This document shows, piece by piece, positions 62,068 through 64,000 of a DNA stretch of 64,000 nucleotides. Origin of the DNA: Niastella caeni (lineage in GTDB: Bacteria; Bacteroidota; Bacteroidia; Chitinophagales; Chitinophagaceae); assembly GCF_004834005.1 (NCBI RefSeq), contig NZ_STFF01000001.1:62001-126000 (forward strand), read 5' to 3'. Position numbers and translations under genes: made by a program. Under the pieces are notes generated by a model. That model was given only the letters and a program-made list of their open reading frames with translations, was not told the DNA's origin and made no database searches. Numbering within the stretch: position 1 is the stretch's first letter; each line of letters starts with the position of its first letter.

Positions 62068-62547
62068 TTGGCAACTTCTGCGAATAAAGAATTAGTTATT
62101 TATACCGATGGTTCATCCCGTGGAAACCCAGGTCCGGGCGGGTATGGCGCTATATTGCAATGGGGCAATAGCCGCAAAGAGTTATCGGCCGGTTACCGCC
62201 GCACCACCAATAACCGCATGGAATTGATGGCGGTGATCGCTGCGCTGGAAGCATTGAACCGCGAAGGATTAAAGATCACTATATACTCCGATAGCCAGTA
62301 TGTTGTAAAAGCTGTAATGGAAGGCTGGCTGAAAAACTGGATCGCTACTGATTTCAGGGGTGGTAAAAAGAATAAAGACTTATGGACCCGCTTTTATAAG
62401 CTGATGCAAAAACACCAGCTCAAATTTGTGTGGGTGAAAGGTCATGCCGATAACCCATTCAATAATCGCTGCGATCAATTGGCCACCGCCGCCGCCGATG
62501 GCGGTAACCTCCTAATTGATTCTGGTTTTGAGAACGGGGACCTGTAA
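62068..62547 (+). CDS. rnhA: Ribonuclease HI
   Basis: A 159-aa RNase H. Active-site residues: Asp in IYTDGSSRGNPGPGGYG, Glu in NNRMELMAVIAALEAL, Asp in ITIYSDSQYVVKAV and Asp near the end (GHADNPFNNRCDQLA). It removes RNA from RNA-DNA hybrids. The start is TTG 62068: an in-frame stop lies 5 codons upstream and no ATG precedes the conserved strand. Octamers start at its stop codon. Confidence 0.95.
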   Translation: MATSANKELVIYTDGSSRGNPGPGGYGAILQWGNSRKELSAGYRRTTNNRMELMAVIAALEALNREGLKITIYSDSQYVVKAVMEGWLKNWIATDFRGGKKNKDLWTRFYKLMQKHQLKFVWVKGHADNPFNNRCDQLATAAADGGNLLIDSGFENGDL

Positions 62548-62587
62548 ATCCCAAAATCCCGCAATCTCAAAATCCCGAAATCATACC
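62548..62587. repeat. Octamer repeat between convergent rnhA and manA
   Basis: AAAATCCC, GCAATCTC, AAAATCCC and GAAATCAT follow in steps of 8; the rnhA stop TAA belongs to the first word. It fills the 40-bp gap between convergent genes. Related words are at 10820-10881. Confidence 0.6.
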
Positions 62588-63808
62588 TTACTGCGGGACC
62601 GTTGCCCTGAACACCACAGCATCATGCGATGGTTGCAATTCAAACGCGGCACCGGCGGTAGACAACAGGGCTTCTCCTTTGCGTAAGGAAATTTCACGCT
62701 GGCCATCTGTAGCTTTCACAGCGCCTTCATACACAAAGTAGATCTCGGCGGTAGCGGCTGTCAGCGAAACCGGGGAACCAGTTTTCAGCTCCAGCTTACG
62801 CAACTCAAAATCTGCAGCCGGCGTAGGAAATACCGTTTCAACAGCAACTGCCCCCGCCGTACCTTTTATAATATCAGGAATTACCGCTTCAAATTTCGTG
62901 TGGTGCATGAGCTCTGGCACATCGATATATTTATTCGTCAACCCGCCGCGCAATACGTTATCAGAATTGGCCATGATCTCCATGTTCTGTCCTTCGAGGT
63001 AAGCATGAGGAATGCCCGCATCCTGGAAGATGGCTTCGCCGGGTTGCAGTTTCACCAGGTTAAACAGGTAAATAGAAAAAATGCCGCGGTCAATTTTATT
63101 CGGCTCACAAAAGGTTTTCGCTGCCCTGGCTGCCCAGAAATCTTCCTGGCTTCTATTTAAAAAACCTTTTTCGTACAAGGGTACAATACGATCGAGTAAA
63201 GGTCGCAAATGTTCATCCACTTCAATCTGGTCCATAGTCATTACCATTTCATACAAAGCATGGTAATTTTTATTATTGAACACCGGTACTAAAAACTGCA
63301 GCTCGGGAGTTTGCATGAGGATGGATACCAATGCCTGAGGCGATTTAAACCCATGCAGCAGCCAGAAATTGCTCAGTGCCAGCATTAGTTCCGGCTTATG
63401 GTTATCGTCCTTATAATTGCGATTGGGCGCATTTAATGGTGTGCCTTTCATATTCTCTGCTGCAAAAGCCGACACCGCTGCCGCTTTGGTAGGATGCACC
63501 TGTATACTCAGCATGTCTTTTACATCCAGCACTTTCAGCAGGTACGGCAACCGGCCGAACCGCTGATGAACAGAATTTCCCAATAAGGCAACGGCATCCT
63601 GTTTTATAAAGGCATTCAACGGTTGCAGACTACCGTCAGGCAGCACAACTTCAGCGGGCACATTGTCATGAGCCCCCATCCAGTATTCGGCAAAAGGCTT
63701 CTTATCGGAATTGGAAAGGTGTAACAAGGCCGGAATAAAATCCATTCCGCCCCAGGTATAGTGTTGAACCTTACCCTGTAGTTTGAATATTTTAGTATTA
63801 TTCGCCAT
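62588..63808 (-). CDS. manA: Mannose-6-phosphate isomerase, class I
   Basis: A 406-aa cupin-fold zinc enzyme that interconverts mannose-6-P and fructose-6-P. Motifs: VQHYTWGGMDFIPALL, AEYWMGAHDNVPAEV, MLSIQVHPTKAAAVSAF (Zn His), KDDNHKPELMLALSNFWLLH and FQDAGIPHAYLEGQNMEIMA, SDNVLRGGLTNKYIDV. The length matches type I PMI. It feeds GDP-mannose or glycan precursors. ATG 63808 is 35 nt from the divergent yraN start. Confidence 0.95.
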   Translation of the reverse strand: MANNTKIFKLQGKVQHYTWGGMDFIPALLHLSNSDKKPFAEYWMGAHDNVPAEVVLPDGSLQPLNAFIKQDAVALLGNSVHQRFGRLPYLLKVLDVKDMLSIQVHPTKAAAVSAFAAENMKGTPLNAPNRNYKDDNHKPELMLALSNFWLLHGFKSPQALVSILMQTPELQFLVPVFNNKNYHALYEMVMTMDQIEVDEHLRPLLDRIVPLYEKGFLNRSQEDFWAARAAKTFCEPNKIDRGIFSIYLFNLVKLQPGEAIFQDAGIPHAYLEGQNMEIMANSDNVLRGGLTNKYIDVPELMHHTKFEAVIPDIIKGTAGAVAVETVFPTPAADFELRKLELKTGSPVSLTAATAEIYFVYEGAVKATDGQREISLRKGEALLSTAGAAFELQPSHDAVVFRATVPQ

Positions 63809-63843
63809 AGAACTTCAGTAATTTGCAATGATACAAAAATGCA

Positions 63844-64000
63844 ATGAGCTATCAGCATCATGATACAGGCAAAAAAGGAGAAGACATGGCTGTTGTTTAT
63901 CTGCAGCAGCAAAACTTCACCATTTTACATCGCAACTGGCGACATGCGCGGTATGAAATTGATGTGATTGCATGTCGCGACAACGTGCTGCATATTATTG
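63844..64000 (+). CDS. yraN: YraN/UPF0102 endonuclease-like protein, partial (3' end outside window)
   Basis: A plus-strand frame opens at ATG 63844 and runs to the right edge (52 codons). It reads HDTGKKGEDMAVVYLQQQNF, then ILHRNWRHARYEIDVIACRD, which matches the N-terminus of the UPF0102/YraN family (GxxGExxAxxYLxxxG..I..RNwR...EIDlIa), a PD-(D/E)XK nuclease fold. The Glu-Ile-Asp of EIDVIA is part of the predicted active site. The 35-bp gap to manA must hold promoter elements of both. Confidence 0.88.
   Translation, partial: MSYQHHDTGKKGEDMAVVYLQQQNFTILHRNWRHARYEIDVIACRDNVLHII

Overview
The window looks like chromosomal DNA of a Bacteroidota bacterium, most likely from the Chitinophagaceae (Chitinophaga/Niastella type). 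The evidence is a FecR-SusC-SusD set, a Bacteroidota-type ECF sigma factor, DUF3810, DUF2130 and YraN genes, A/T-rich ribosome-binding regions and moderate GC by eye. The lineage is inferred from gene content, not from a marker gene. No rRNA, tRNA, CRISPR array, integrase or transposase was seen.

Layout. (1) Positions 1-16818, all minus strand: the 5' part of a contractile injection system operon of the extracellular (PVC/Afp-like, eCIS) kind. In order of transcription: Pvc16/DUF4255 tube terminator, an unrecognised 410-aa protein, one sheath, two tube proteins, a 59-aa DUF5908-type protein, a LysM baseplate protein, a VgrG-like spike, a PAAR tip, gp25, a baseplate-J protein, a second large baseplate protein, and a gene that runs off the left edge. 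The AAA+ ATPase, tape measure and cargo genes are not in the window. (2) 17137-27594, minus strand: a complete reductive pyrimidine pathway (PreT/PreA, dihydropyrimidinase, beta-ureidopropionase, omega-aminotransferase, CoA-acylating semialdehyde dehydrogenase) with an NCS1 permease. (3) 27710-46231, nearly all plus strand: an Lrp/AsnC regulator and a P-loop protein, xanthine dehydrogenase with XdhC, urease with all accessory proteins and a probable nickel permease, uricase (the one gene on the minus strand), HIU hydrolase, OHCU decarboxylase, allantoinase, allantoate amidohydrolase, ureidoglycine aminohydrolase and an HpcH/HpaI-aldolase/malate-synthase-like protein. (4) 46320-54321: an ECF sigma factor, a small secreted protein, SusD, SusC and FecR. 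(5) 54996-64000: mostly housekeeping genes (DUF2130, phosphopantetheinyl transferase, dCTP deaminase, DUF3810, O-methyltransferase, acyl-CoA carboxylase, RNase HI, mannose-6-phosphate isomerase, YraN).

How the genes fit together. Regions 2 and 3 form a divergent nucleobase-catabolism locus around one Lrp-type regulator. Uracil/thymine go to beta-alanine or its methyl analogue and then to acetyl- or propionyl-CoA. Xanthine goes through urate, allantoin, allantoate and ureidoglycine to ureidoglycolate. The last gene may use the resulting glyoxylate. Urease is present, but no recognised urea-releasing enzyme is, which leaves a pathway hole.

The most unusual signal is outside the genes. Most spacers longer than about 50 bp are built from degenerate words of period 7 or 8. 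These often start at the stop codon of the gene before them, often occur in inverted orientation at the two ends of the spacer, and use a vocabulary shared by distant spacers. The largest is a tandem array at about 18526-18982, whose four cleanly bounded units differ in length by multiples of 7.
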